A stretch of DNA of 44,294 nucleotides. Source: DASQEH01 sp038239485 (GTDB lineage: Bacteria > Actinomycetota > Actinomycetes > Propionibacteriales > Nocardioidaceae). The position numbers and the translations under genes are program-made. Every line of letters starts with the position of its first letter. Within the stretch, counting starts at the first letter, position 1. This document shows, in pieces, positions 27,574 through 36,757 of the stretch. The stretch covers positions 1-44,294 of the forward strand of contig JBBSET010000033.1 of NCBI GenBank assembly GCA_038239485.1, in the 5' to 3' direction. The notes beneath the pieces were generated by a model that worked only from the letters and a program-made list of their open reading frames with translations, had not been told where the DNA came from and searched no databases.

Positions 27574-30071
27574 GCCACCTGTCCCAGCGTCCCGACGTCG
27601 CGCCGGAGTCCATGGAGGTCGGCAAGGCGATCCCGCACGAGGCCGCGGCCCTGCATGTCACCGGGCAGGCGCTCTACACCGACGACCTGGTGGTCCGGAC
27701 GAAGGACTGCCTGCACGCCTGGCCCGTCCAGGCGACCCAGGCGAGGGCCACCATCACCCGCCTCGACGCCGCACCCGCGTACGCAGTGCGCGGCGTGGTC
27801 CGCGTGCTCACCGCCGATGACGTGCCCGGCGTCAACGACGCGGGCGTCAAGCACGACGAGCCGCTGTTCCCCAGCGAGGTCTGCTTCTACGGACACGCGG
27901 TCTGCTGGGTGCTGGGGACGACGCTCGAGGCCGCCCGGCTAGGAGCAGCGGCGGTCGTCCTCGAGCTCGAGCCGCTGCCCGCACTGGTCACCGTCAAAGA
28001 GGCGATCGCGGCCCACCAGTTCCAGGGGGCGCAGCCGACGGTCGAACGCGGGGACCCGGCTGCCGGCATCGAGGCCTCCCACCACGTCTTCAGTGGCGAG
28101 TTCGAGTTCGCCGGGCAGGAGCACTTCTACCTCGAGACCCACTGCGCGCTCGCGCTGGTCGACGAGGGTGGTCAGATCTTCATCCAAAGCAGCACCCAGC
28201 ACCCCTCGGAGACACAGGAGATCGTGGCCCATGTTCTCGGGCTGCGCAGCTCGGAGGTCACCGTTCAGTGCTTGCGGATGGGCGGCGGGTTCGGTGGCAA
28301 GGAGATGCAGCCGCACGGGTTCGCGGCGATCGCCGCGCTCGGCAGTGTGCTCACCGGGCGACCGGTCCGGCTGCGGCTCAACCGGACGCAGGATCTCACC
28401 ATGTCCGGCAAGCGGCACGGCTTCCACGCCGAGTGGCGCGTCGGCTTCGACGACCACGGCTTGATCCAGGCGCTGGAGGCCACGCTGACCTCTGACGGAG
28501 GCTGGAGCCTTGACCTGTCCGAGCCGGTGCTGGCTCGGGCGCTGTGCCATATCGACAACGCCTACTGGATCCCCGACATCCGGGTCACCGGCCGGATCGC
28601 GAGGACCAACAAGACCTCGCAGACCGCCTTCCGCGGGTTCGGCGGACCGCAGGGGATGATCGTGATCGAGGACATCCTCGGCCGGTGCGCGCCGATGCTC
28701 GGGATCGACCCCGGCGAGCTGCGCCGCCGCAACTTCTACTCGCCAGTCGGTGACGGTCGGCCCCAGACGACGCCGTACGGGCAGCCGGTCCGTCATCCCG
28801 AGCGGCTCGACGCCATCTGGTCCAGACTCCACGAGTCCGCCGACGTGGCGCGGCGGCGCGAGGAGATCGGCCGGTTCAACGACGCACACCACGACACCAA
28901 ACGCGCGCTGGCCATGACCCCTGTCAAGTTCGGGATCTCGTTCAACCTGACCGCCTTCAACCAGGCCGGCGCGCTCGTCCACGTGTATAAGGACGGCTCG
29001 GTGCTGATCAACCACGGCGGCACCGAGATGGGTCAGGGCCTGCACACCAAGATGCTCCAGGTGGCCGCGACCACGCTTGGTGTCGCGTTGCACAAGGTAC
29101 GGCTGGCACCGACCCGTACCGACAAGGTTCCCAACACGTCCGCGACCGCGGCGTCGTCGGGCGCGGACCTCAACGGCGGCGCGGTCAAGAACGCCTGCGA
29201 GCAGATCCGCGACCGCCTGGCCCAGGTCGCCGCTGGCAGCTTGGGCGCGCCCGCGGCGGACATTCGTTTCGTCGACGGCCAGGCAGTGACGCTCAGCCGC
29301 AGCGATGTCGGCGTGGCCTGGGAGGAGCTCGTCCGGACGGCGTACTTCCAGCGGGTGCAGCTGTTCGCCGCGGGCTACTACCGCACGGAGGGCCTGCACT
29401 GGGACTCCTCGATCATGCACGGCTCCCCGTTCAAGTACTTCGCGTACGGCGCCGCAGCGACGGAGGTCGAGGTCGACGGCTTCACCGGCGCCTACACCAC
29501 CCCGCGGGTCGACATCGTCCACGACGTCGGCGACAGCCTGTCCCCGCTGATCGACATCGGGCAGATCGAGGGCGGCTTCGTGCAGGGCGCCGGTTGGCTG
29601 ACGCTGGAGGACCTGCGTTGGGACGAGAGCGACGGACCCTCCCGTGGGCGACTCGCGACGCAGGCGGCGAGCACGTACAAGCTCCCGAGCTTCTCGGAGA
29701 TGCCTGCGGACTTCCGCGTGAGTCTGCTGGAGATGGCCCACGAGGACGGCGCGGTCTACGGCTCCAAGGCGGTCGGCGAGCCACCGCTGATGCTGGCGTT
29801 CTCGGTCCGCGAGGCGCTGCGTGAGGCGGCTGCAGCTTTCGGTCCAGCCGGAACCAGCGTCGATCTGGCCTCTCCGGCGACGCCCGAGGCGGTCTGGTGG
29901 GCGCTCACGGAGGCTCGCCGCGAACACGACGAGGGGCACGTGTCGAAGGGCAAGCCCGGACTGCGACCGGGCCAGCCCGACCCTAACGCGCCGGTGCGCC
30001 GGCCCGAGTCAGAGGTAGGACAGACCGCGACAGCGACCCTGACCCCGGTGCCGCACCTGACTGAGGCGTAG
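27570..30071 (+). CDS. xdhB: Xanthine dehydrogenase molybdenum-binding subunit
   Basis: An 833-residue molybdopterin subunit. Motifs in order: GQALYTDD near 32, RMGGGFGGKE near 236, FRGFGGPQGM near 354 with the arginine that orients purine substrates, GGTEMGQGL near 483, and GEPPLML near 737 with the catalytic glutamate. It hydroxylates hypoxanthine and xanthine toward urate at the Mo site. A C-terminal tail of about 45 residues rich in Pro, Gly and Ser/Thr extends past the usual end. It is coupled to xdhA by overlap, and xdhC follows nine bases after its stop. Confidence 0.95.
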
Positions 30072-30080
30072 GAGGCTCGC

Positions 30081-30932
30081 ATGGATTGGCTGGCAGCCGT
30101 CGAGCGGCTGCGCGCGTGCCGCGAGTCGGGTGTGCTGGTGACCGTTGCCGACGTGCGCGGCCACTCCCCGCGTGAGGCCGGAGCGAAGATGGTGGTCGGC
30201 GGGCGCGAGACGTGGGGCTCGGTCGGTGGTGGAGCGCTGGAGTCGACGGCGATCGATAGGGCACGCCGACTGATGGTCGACCCGTCGTCGTCGGCCGAGA
30301 TGTTCACCTTGAACCTCTCCGACAAGGCACCGGTCAACCGGGGAGTGCAGTGCTGCGGAGGTGAGGTCACCATACTGTTGGAGCCGCTGGCGGTCGTGCC
30401 GGCCGTTGCCATCTTCGGGATAGGTCACGTCGGGCTCGAACTGGCCCGGATCCTGGCTCGCCACGACCTCGACCTCCACCTAGTCGACTCCCGGCCGGAG
30501 CAGCTCGATGACGAGCGGCTCAGCGTTCTCGACGACGCGCAGGCAAGGATCTCTCGCCACCATGTCCCGGTGCTCCCCGAGCTGGTACTCGGTGCGCTGC
30601 CCGCGGGCACCCACATCTTGGTGATGACCCATGACCACGCCGAGGACGCGGCGCTCATCGATGCCGCCCTGCGTACACGCCATCTGGGCTCCATCGGGCT
30701 GATCGGGTCAAGCGCGAAGTGGGCGCGCTTTCGACGCAAGCTCGCAGACGAGGGCCACGACGATGACACGATCGCCCGGGTCAGGACACCGATCGGCATC
30801 CCGGAGCTCACAGTGAAGCAGCCCGCTGTCATCGCGGTCAGTGTCGCCGCCGCCTTGCTGCAGACCTTCGAGCGGGAATCGGCTCGCCAGCAGCAGCAGG
30901 CCGGTGTCCCCGCCGACGAGGTTCACCGGTGA
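30081..30932 (+). CDS. xdhC: XdhC molybdenum-cofactor sulfuration/insertion chaperone
   Basis: A 283-residue XdhC: an N-terminal domain with GSVGGGALE near 50 and the conserved cysteine pair VQCCGGE near 90, then a Rossmann domain with GIGHVG near 114, MTHDHAED near 178 and the GLIGSSAKW/RVRTPIGIP stretch near 214-240. It binds molybdenum cofactor and supports its sulfuration and delivery to the xanthine dehydrogenase encoded just upstream. Length and order (A-B-C) are usual. The GTG start of guanine deaminase overlaps its stop. Confidence 0.94.
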   Translation: MDWLAAVERLRACRESGVLVTVADVRGHSPREAGAKMVVGGRETWGSVGGGALESTAIDRARRLMVDPSSSAEMFTLNLSDKAPVNRGVQCCGGEVTILLEPLAVVPAVAIFGIGHVGLELARILARHDLDLHLVDSRPEQLDDERLSVLDDAQARISRHHVPVLPELVLGALPAGTHILVMTHDHAEDAALIDAALRTRHLGSIGLIGSSAKWARFRRKLADEGHDDDTIARVRTPIGIPELTVKQPAVIAVSVAAALLQTFERESARQQQQAGVPADEVHR

Positions 30933-32224
30933 CGATCTTCCTCGGAACCTTTCTCGACACCCCTGACAACCCATTCACGGGTGGGGCCTTGCGGTCCTCG
31001 GGCGAGAGTTCCCTCCGGGTCCTGGGCGGCGTGATCGTCCAGCACGGCTCCGCGGCTGAGCTGCGGTCCGCCTACCCCGCCGATGAGGTCGTGGACCTGT
31101 CCGGCGGTCTGGTTCTGCCGGGGTTCGTCGACACCCATGTGCACTTTCCGCAGGTGCGGATGATCGGCTCGCTCGGGATGCCGCTCTTGGACTGGCTGGA
31201 GCACAGCGCCCTTCCGGAGGAGGCCCGGCTCGCTGATCCCGACTATGCGAGCGAGGTCGCGACTGAGTTCCTCGACGGACTTGTCGCCGCCGGCACGACG
31301 ACGGCTCTGGTCTTCGGCGCCCACTTCCCGTCGGCCGTCGACGCGCTGTTCACCCGGGCCGCCGAGACGGGAGTGCGCGTCACCAGCGGACTGGTGGTGA
31401 GCGACCGCATGCTGCGCGCCGACCTACTCACGTCACCGCAGACGGCGTACGACGACGGGCTCGAGTTGGCCAAGCGCTGGCACGGGGTAGGACGCAACCG
31501 GTACGCCGTGATCCCGCGGTTCTCGCTGTCGTGCACCGAGGGCCTGCTCGACTCCTGTGCCGCGCTCCTCGGCGCCGTCGACGGGTCGTGGTTCACCTCG
31601 CACATCAACGAGAACCTCGCGGAGGTGGCCGCCGTCCTAGGGCTGTTCGGCGGCTGCGACGACTACCTCACCTCCTACCATCGACACGGCTTGGTCACCG
31701 CGCACAGCGTGTTCGCGCACAACGTGCACCCGACGTCTGGCGAGCTGGACATCCTGGCCGAGACACGGGCCAGTGTTGCGCACTGTCCGACGAGCAACTC
31801 CGCGCTCGGCAGTGGCCTGTTCCCGCTGCGCGAGCACGTCGAGCACGGCGTCCGGGTGTGCCTAGGCTCTGACGTCGGCGCCGGTACCGGCATGTCGCTG
31901 TTCAAGGAGGGGCTTCAGGCATACTTCATGCAGCAGCTGCTCGGCAGCGGCGGTCTGCCCCTCACGTCGACTCACCTGCTCTACCTCGCGACAGCCGCCG
32001 GAGCCGAGGCGCTGGGGCTGGCCGACGAGGTCGGGACATTCTCGGTCGGCAAGCAGTTCGACGCCCTGTGGGTGCACCCGCGGCCGGGGTCGACCCTCGA
32101 CACCGGCCTCCGACACGCTGACGGACCGGACTCAGCCCTCGCGAAAGCGTTCACGTTGTCAACCGATGCGGACGTGGCAGCGGTCTTCGTGGCTGGGGAG
32201 CCCATCGCCAGAGGTTTTGACTGA
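30929..32224 (+). CDS. guaD: Guanine deaminase
   Basis: A 431-residue amidohydrolase with the guanine deaminase pattern: PGFVDTHVHFPQ near 68 with the HVH metal ligands, PRFSLSCTEG near 195, HINEN, HSVFAHN and the aspartate in GSDVGAGTGMSLF near 313. It converts guanine to xanthine, the substrate of the dehydrogenase made by the preceding genes. It begins with GTG 30929 overlapping the xdhC stop, so it should be translated by coupling. It is the last gene of the xdhABC-guaD unit; the next unit starts after an operator at 32.3 kb. Confidence 0.93.
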   Translation: MTIFLGTFLDTPDNPFTGGALRSSGESSLRVLGGVIVQHGSAAELRSAYPADEVVDLSGGLVLPGFVDTHVHFPQVRMIGSLGMPLLDWLEHSALPEEARLADPDYASEVATEFLDGLVAAGTTTALVFGAHFPSAVDALFTRAAETGVRVTSGLVVSDRMLRADLLTSPQTAYDDGLELAKRWHGVGRNRYAVIPRFSLSCTEGLLDSCAALLGAVDGSWFTSHINENLAEVAAVLGLFGGCDDYLTSYHRHGLVTAHSVFAHNVHPTSGELDILAETRASVAHCPTSNSALGSGLFPLREHVEHGVRVCLGSDVGAGTGMSLFKEGLQAYFMQQLLGSGGLPLTSTHLLYLATAAGAEALGLADEVGTFSVGKQFDALWVHPRPGSTLDTGLRHADGPDSALAKAFTLSTDADVAAVFVAGEPIARGFD

Positions 32225-32304
32225 GACAGCGGGCCGCTTCGCCCAGGCAGGACAGATCTCATGAATGGCTTGGGTCGTACCTACTGGGTTGAGCCGGGCT
32301 ATTA

Positions 32305-32320
32305 TTTCCGGTATACGGAA
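32305..32320. promoter_or_regulatory. Operator-like palindrome (purine regulon site 5)
   Basis: TTTCCG-GTATA-CGGAA, 50 bases before the IclR-family regulator start. The same core precedes the uricase and hyi units, so the regulator probably represses itself and those genes. Confidence 0.68.
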
Positions 32321-32370
32321 CCAGATTCTCAAAGCGGGAGCGATCGCCGCCTGACCGACGCGGGAGTGCC

Positions 32371-33177
32371 ATGATAGCCGAAGTCAAGACTCCCCCCGCT
32401 GGCGCACGCAGCGGCGGCGGTGTGCAGTCGCTGGATCGAGCCTTCGCCATCCTCGAGGCCATGGCTGACGCGGGCGGGATGATCGGGCTGTCACAGCTGG
32501 CCGAACGGGCAAACCTTCCCCTCGCGACAATCCACCGCCTAGTACGCACGCTGGTGGACCTTGGGTACGTGCGCCAGGAACCGTCACGCCAGTACTCCCT
32601 CGGGCCACGGCTGATGCGGCTGGCCGACACGAGCGCCAAGCGCATCGGGGCATGGGCGAAGCCCGCCATGACCGCTGCGGTGGAGATCCTCGGCGAGTCG
32701 GTCAACCTCGCGGTCCTCGACGGCGACGAGATCGTCTACGTCGCCCAGGTGCAGCCGTCGGCCAACTTCATGCGGATGTTCACCGAAGTCGGCCGCCGTA
32801 CCCTCCCGCATGCGACTGCCGTCGGCAAGGCGATCCTGGCTGAGCGACCAGACTCCGATGTCGTCGCTCTCCTAGACCGCACGGGGATGCCCCGCTACAC
32901 CGAGCGCACCCTCACCTCGTCACAGCAGTTCATCGCCGAGCTTGCCGACGTACGGACGCGTCGGTACGCGCTCGACGAGGGTGAGCAGGAGTTAGGTGTG
33001 CGCTGCATGGCTGTCGCAGTACCTAATGCCCCCCAGCCGATGGCCGTGTCGGTGTCAGGTCCGCTGACGCGGATGAGTGATGACGTCGTCGACCGGGCCG
33101 CTGCGGTGCTGCACGACACCGCTGTCGAGATCGGCGCTGAGCTGGGCCAACCCGGACTCCACGCCAACGGTGCCTGA
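32371..33177 (+). CDS. IclR-family regulator (AllR-like) of the purine genes
   Basis: A 268-residue IclR protein: winged HTH at about 15-80 (SLDRAFAILEAMADAGG, LSQLAERANLPLATIHRLVRTL) and the effector-binding GAF-like domain to the end (GRRTLPHATAVGKAILA near 145, RCMAVAVPN near 215). In enteric bacteria and Streptomyces, AllR repressors of this family control allantoin and glyoxylate genes and respond to pathway intermediates. Its place at the end of the cluster and the palindrome before its own start support the same role here. ATG 32371 has GGGAG upstream. No genes belonging to the pathway follow it. Confidence 0.88.
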   Translation: MIAEVKTPPAGARSGGGVQSLDRAFAILEAMADAGGMIGLSQLAERANLPLATIHRLVRTLVDLGYVRQEPSRQYSLGPRLMRLADTSAKRIGAWAKPAMTAAVEILGESVNLAVLDGDEIVYVAQVQPSANFMRMFTEVGRRTLPHATAVGKAILAERPDSDVVALLDRTGMPRYTERTLTSSQQFIAELADVRTRRYALDEGEQELGVRCMAVAVPNAPQPMAVSVSGPLTRMSDDVVDRAAAVLHDTAVEIGAELGQPGLHANGA

Positions 33178-33598
33178 GCACGCCGACAGCGGTGCCGATC
33201 ACTCGCCAGGCGGCTGCTCGATCGGCCGCGCCACCCTGCGTCCGGGGACCGTTCCCAAGCCGACGAGCTCGAGAAGCCCCTCAACCACAACCCGTGTCGT
33301 CGCCACCTCGTCAGTTCGCTTCGTTCGACCAGCGGGTCGTTGCGAGCATCATTGCGTTCGGCAGCGGTGCTGGTCTCCGCGTTGTCGTTCCGACTCGTCG
33401 ATGAGGCTGACGCGACGGGTGGACTTGAGGCGACCGCGCTGGGGTGGGACTGTTGGATCAAGCAGTCATGTGAGGTCGGCACGACAGGTCTTTCAGCCTG
33501 GGGATTTGCGCCGGCCGAGCGAGTTTTGCGATGCGGGTCGACTCCGGGGTTAGTCTCGTTGCTGGCGAAGTGAGGTCACTGATCGTGGAGTCGTGCTG
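33178..33598. other. No recognisable gene
   Basis: About 420 bases between the regulator and the SRPBCC gene. Only short frames without family features are present; I see no repeat or hairpin of note. Confidence 0.4.
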
Positions 33599-34177
33599 AT
33601 GGGCGGGTTGGCAACGAAGCTTGCGGTGGGGATCGGCGGCGCCGTCGCGGGTGCTGGGTTGTATGTGGGCTTGCTGTCTGCGGCGGTCTCGATCGATCTG
33701 GGGATTGGACGACGAACGCGTGCGTTGGGGCCGTTGTCGGTCGAGATCGACGCTTCCATCGAGGGGGTTTTCGACGTGCTCACCGAACCGTATTCGGAGC
33801 GCACATCGAGGGCCGTGCAGGAGAAGGTGCGCGTCCTCGAACGTGGCCAGGACATGGTGCTCGCCGCGCATTACACGCCGATTCGAGGTCGGTTGCGGGC
33901 GACGACCGTCGAAACGGTGCGTTTCCGGCGGCCAGACCAGATCGAGTTCCGTCTGGTACGCGGCCCGGTTCCGTACGTCGGGGAGACGTTTACCTTGGAA
34001 CAGCGTGTCGACCACACGCTGCTGACTTACACCGGCGAGCTGGGCACCGACTTGTGGGGTCTGGGTGAGCGCTGGGGCGATATCGTCGCGCGCAAATGGG
34101 AATCGGTGGTTGCCGCCGCGTTCGACGCCACCAAGAGCGAGGCCGAACGACGCCATGGCTCGCGGCGCCCCACCTGA
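33599..34177 (+). CDS. SRPBCC-fold protein with N-terminal membrane anchor
   Basis: A 192-residue protein. Residues about 8-32 are hydrophobic (GIGGAVAGAGLYVGLLSAAV), suggesting a signal anchor. The rest looks like the START/polyketide-cyclase fold: VEIDASIEGVFDVLTEPY near 48, FRRPDQIEFRLVRGPVPYVGETFTL near 110, a basic-acidic beta series, and a C-terminal helix (RWGDIVARKWESVVAAAFDATKSEA). Such proteins bind hydrophobic ligands; no function can be assigned. A GTG two codons earlier (33593) is possible; GTGGAG is eight bases before ATG 33599. No operon partner is evident. Confidence 0.65.
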   Translation: MGGLATKLAVGIGGAVAGAGLYVGLLSAAVSIDLGIGRRTRALGPLSVEIDASIEGVFDVLTEPYSERTSRAVQEKVRVLERGQDMVLAAHYTPIRGRLRATTVETVRFRRPDQIEFRLVRGPVPYVGETFTLEQRVDHTLLTYTGELGTDLWGLGERWGDIVARKWESVVAAAFDATKSEAERRHGSRRPT

Positions 34178-34390
34178 GACGAGTGAGGCCGCGATCAATC
34201 GCCTGCTTCCGCGTTCTGCCAGAGCAACTCCCCGCCGAGTAAGTCGAGGTAGAACGCGGCGATCAACACCATCGTGCTCACCCGAAGCGGATAGACCAGC
34301 CACCCGCGCCTACATCGAGCGACGCACCACCGAGGGAAGACCAGCTGGCGATCACACGATGGACGGCCGAACGAAGAGAGAGGTGGAACC

Positions 34391-34624
34391 ATGGGCGTTG
34401 ACGAGTCCTGGCCAATTGTGGCCTCCGTCGGACATAGTGGACCGGTTGATATCCTGCGGCGGTGGGAGGAGTCCGGCGCGGTCTGGCGGGTAGCGTCTGA
34501 CACGTCTGCGGGGTTGACGATCGTGTTGATGCGGTGTGACGGGGGAGAGGAAGTCGACAGGCTGGTCTCTGAGGATCCGGACCTGGTTGCCTTCGTGGCG
34601 GACCGATCCAGCAGCGAAGACTAG
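34391..34624 (+). CDS. Small conserved-looking hypothetical protein
   Basis: A 77-residue acidic protein with a good ribosome site (GAGAGGTGG) before ATG 34391. It has the compact look of a real small protein (ILRRWEESGAVWRV, MRCDGGEEV, then a DPDL..F stretch) but I do not recognise the family or any motif. It precedes a broken DedA gene by 21 bases. Confidence 0.55.
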   Translation: MGVDESWPIVASVGHSGPVDILRRWEESGAVWRVASDTSAGLTIVLMRCDGGEEVDRLVSEDPDLVAFVADRSSSED

Positions 34625-34645
34625 GTTTCGGACCATTCCGACGCT

Positions 34646-34943
34646 GTGGCCACCTTCCTCGACTACCTGATCTCGACCGCCTCCGGACCGGTCGTCTACG
34701 TCTTGGTCTTCCGCGTACCCACCTTGGAGGCCAGCATCTTCGTTGGGTCTTAATCCCAGGAGAGACCGCCGTTGTCTTGGCTGGCGTGCTGGCCACCAAA
34801 CACCACGTCAGCCTGCTCGCCATTCTGGCTGCCGCCATCATCGGTGGCTCGATCGGCTCCCTCGTCTGGCGCCGCTACGACAGTCAGTCCAGCGGTCTCG
34901 GGTCGGCCGTATCGTCGTTCTCCGCGTCCTGGCCGACGGCATA
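34646..34943 (+). pseudogene. Broken DedA-family membrane protein gene
   Basis: From GTG 34646 the frame reads VATFLDYLISTASGPVVYVL and VPTLEASIFVG, then stops at TAA near 34750. A one-base shift restores the DedA signature LIPGETAVVLAGVLATKH and a hydrophobic LLAILAAAIIGGSIG segment, which ends in unrelated sequence with TAA at 34943. DedA proteins normally have about 200 residues and continue with further membrane spans; here roughly 100 residues remain over two frames. Confidence 0.7.
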
Positions 34944-35117
34944 AATCTTGCCTACCCGGCCCTGCCGTGGCTTCGTTCTGTCCGAGTCAATCGCAGTTCT
35001 GATGGCTGCCGCCCCGGCCGGCTTCCTCGGACCTCACCGTCTTCGACAGGGTTCCGTTCCGCACGTTCGTCGAGTCCCGGGCTCGAAGGCCCGGTTTCTC
35101 ATGCCCCAGGGCATCTG

Positions 35118-35528
35118 ATGACCCCCCCTTTCAGACGGTGGTATGAGCATCGCGGGGATAATGGGCACGTGGGAATTGCCGAGCGTCAGATTCGCGATCG
35201 CGCCGAAGACTCCTTAGCTGAAATGCCTAGCCTTGATGTCCGACCTGTGTTCAGCGGCTTCGGTTTCTATCTCGACGGCATCCTGGTCGCGGCAGCGTGG
35301 GAGGGAGCCTTTCGGCTACGGTACCGCGAAGATGGCCGCTGGATTTACAGACCGGTCGAGCCGGCGACGCTTGACAATCCCATGGCGTTGGTAGCGCTGG
35401 TTCGCGAGCGTGCCCACCATTTGGCCCGGGAACCCAGCGCCGGACAGCGGCGGCGACCAGGTCCGGCACGACCGGGTCCGGGCGCGACCGCTTCCCAACG
35501 TTCCCGAAGAACGGGTAGAAGTGCTTAG
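35118..35528 (+). CDS. TfoX N-terminal-like protein, 3' end altered
   Basis: Residues 20-95 from ATG 35118 (AERQIRDRAEDSLAEM, VRPVFSGFGFYLDGILVAAA, FRLRYREDGRW) resemble the TfoX/Sxy N-terminal domain, a small fold of unknown biochemical role. GTG 35169 is an alternative start. The last 35 residues are Arg/Pro/Gly-rich and the final part reads antisense through the integrase remnant B, so the original C-terminus was probably lost when that DNA arrived. Assignment is by appearance only. Confidence 0.45.
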   Translation: MTPPFRRWYEHRGDNGHVGIAERQIRDRAEDSLAEMPSLDVRPVFSGFGFYLDGILVAAAWEGAFRLRYREDGRWIYRPVEPATLDNPMALVALVRERAHHLAREPSAGQRRRPGPARPGPGATASQRSRRTGRSA

Positions 35529-35870
35529 TCAGGTTGGAGACGACGCCTCCCGAGCCGTGACCTCGATGCGCCCGCTGGCGGGAGCCACTCGTCATGCATG
35601 TGGGCGCCGGAAGCCGATGGTGCCGTGCGAGTGGTCGTGCCAGAACCCCCCAAGGACATGCTGTTATTCTCGGTAGATGGCGCGTTGAGCGCCGCGTGTG
35701 TCGGCAACGCTCGAAAATGAGGCCAAGCCATCGCTACGGCCTCGTTTTCAAGCGTCGTCGACAGCATGGGTTCCGACACCGGCGGAGCGGACCCGGCTTT
35801 CCGGGTCGCGGTAGCAGGCGAGGTACCGGGTGGTGCCGTCCTCTCTGGTGCGCTCGACCACATACGCCAT
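35500..35870 (-). pseudogene. Tyrosine recombinase (integrase) remnant, copy B
   Basis: On the minus strand ATG 35870 begins MAYVVERTREDGTTRYLAC and YRDPE, the usual arm-binding domain of actinobacterial tyrosine integrases, then meets a stop (TGA) after 41 codons. In other frames further down are MHDEWLPPAGASRSR and VVSNLTKHFYPFFG, the beginning of the core-binding domain, placed about 110 codons from the start as expected. Similarity ends at about 35505, so the catalytic domain is missing. Copy A at 11.3-11.45 kb has the same two blocks joined by a deletion. Confidence 0.7.
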
Positions 35871-35889
35871 CAGAATTGTGTGCTCCTCC

Positions 35890-36010
35890 CAATGTCAGCG
35901 AGGTGTCAGCAAGCGTTGCCGAAACTCCACGAAGATCGGCGAAGGTCAGCGGAAACTCGGCTATGCCTGCTGACCTGCGATGTCACCTCCCACTGAGCGT
36001 AGAGCGGACC
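35890..36010. repeat. Integrase-flanking repeat, copy B
   Basis: Matches 11468-11600 with scattered mismatches: AATGTCAGCGAG at the left, GTCAGC repeated three times, GGTCAGCGGAAACTCG in the middle and GAGCGTA near the right end. Same orientation as copy A relative to the integrase start. Beyond it the two loci differ: copy A continues to the tRNA fragment, copy B runs into the 3' end of a broken MerR gene. Confidence 0.6.
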
Positions 36011-36019
36011 TCGAGTACC

Positions 36020-36613
36020 GAGACCCCTGGCGGGTGCCGGTGACGCTGTGCCGCAGCTCGATCAGGGTGCCGGCCTGGTCGCTGAGTCGCTGGTTCTCTT
36101 GGCTGTGGTAGCCGTGGACGTACCGCTCGTAGATCGTCATCGATTCGATCACTCTCATCAGCGCGTGGGCTTTTCGGTCTCTGCCGCCGGTGTCGCCGGT
36201 GTTCTCGATGGGCGAGCCGTGCTCAAGTGAGGCGAGGACCGCCACGAGCCGGTCCCGCAGGTCGCCGCGACGGCGAAGATCCTCGCTCAGGTCCCTTGAC
36301 GTGGGCCCGTAGCGTCACGACAGGATCGCGGTCCTGCTCATCGAGCAGGGCAGCGACTGGCTCAGGCTCAGCCTAGTCCGGCGAAGTGCCAGGGCCCGGT
36401 AGAGCCGCGTCACCTGATCGGGCCCGTAGCGCCGGTGCTCGCGCGTCGAGCGATCAGCCCGCACCAGCCCTTGTCCTCCCAGTGCCGAAGCACCCGCACG
36501 GACAGCCAACTAGCCTGCGCGAGGTGGCCCAAGCTCCACGTCGACGACCGCGTCCAGTCCTGCTCGGCCTCCGTGCTCAGAACTTGTAGGACCTCACACA
36601 GTGTCAGGGTCAA
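36020..36613 (-). pseudogene. Broken MerR-family regulator gene
   Basis: Minus-strand pieces in successive frames join to one MerR-type protein: HLAQASWLSVRVLRHWEDKG, then GLVRADRSTREHRRYGPDQV with RLYRALALRRT, then AALLDEQDRDPVVTLRAHV, then SEDLRRRGDLRDRLVAVLAS, LEHGSPIENTG and SMTIYERYVHGYHSQ. At least three frameshifts are needed. The N-terminal winged-helix DNA-binding domain and a dimer helix are recognisable; the effector is unknown. Its 3' end abuts the integrase repeat copy B. Confidence 0.72.
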
Positions 36614-36737
36614 CCCTCGGACCGCCTCTGCGATCGACGGACACGCCTGGCAGCTACCCGGACCGGGCTCACACCGGCAGGCGACGACGAGCTTGTCAAC
36701 AACAGATCACCTATCCACGATGACCTCCTATCTGCCG

Positions 36738-36753
36738 GGGCGCACGAGCGCCC
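36738..36753 (-). terminator. Possible terminator hairpin
   Basis: GGGCGC-ACGA-GCGCCC, a 6-bp GC stem with a 4-base loop, starting five bases after the stop codon of the beta-propeller gene on the minus strand. There is no clear T-run, as is common in high-GC actinomycetes. Confidence 0.45.
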
Positions 36754-36757
36754 GAGG

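Noticed and set aside
27939..29939. Long minus-strand frame opposite xdhB
   Set aside because: Shadow of a molybdenum subunit with all motifs in place.
34195..34503. Minus-strand frame ending in a hydrophobic stretch (STMVLIAAFYLDLLGG)
   Set aside because: Could be the tail of a lost membrane protein, but has no start or upstream part and overlaps the small plus-strand gene.
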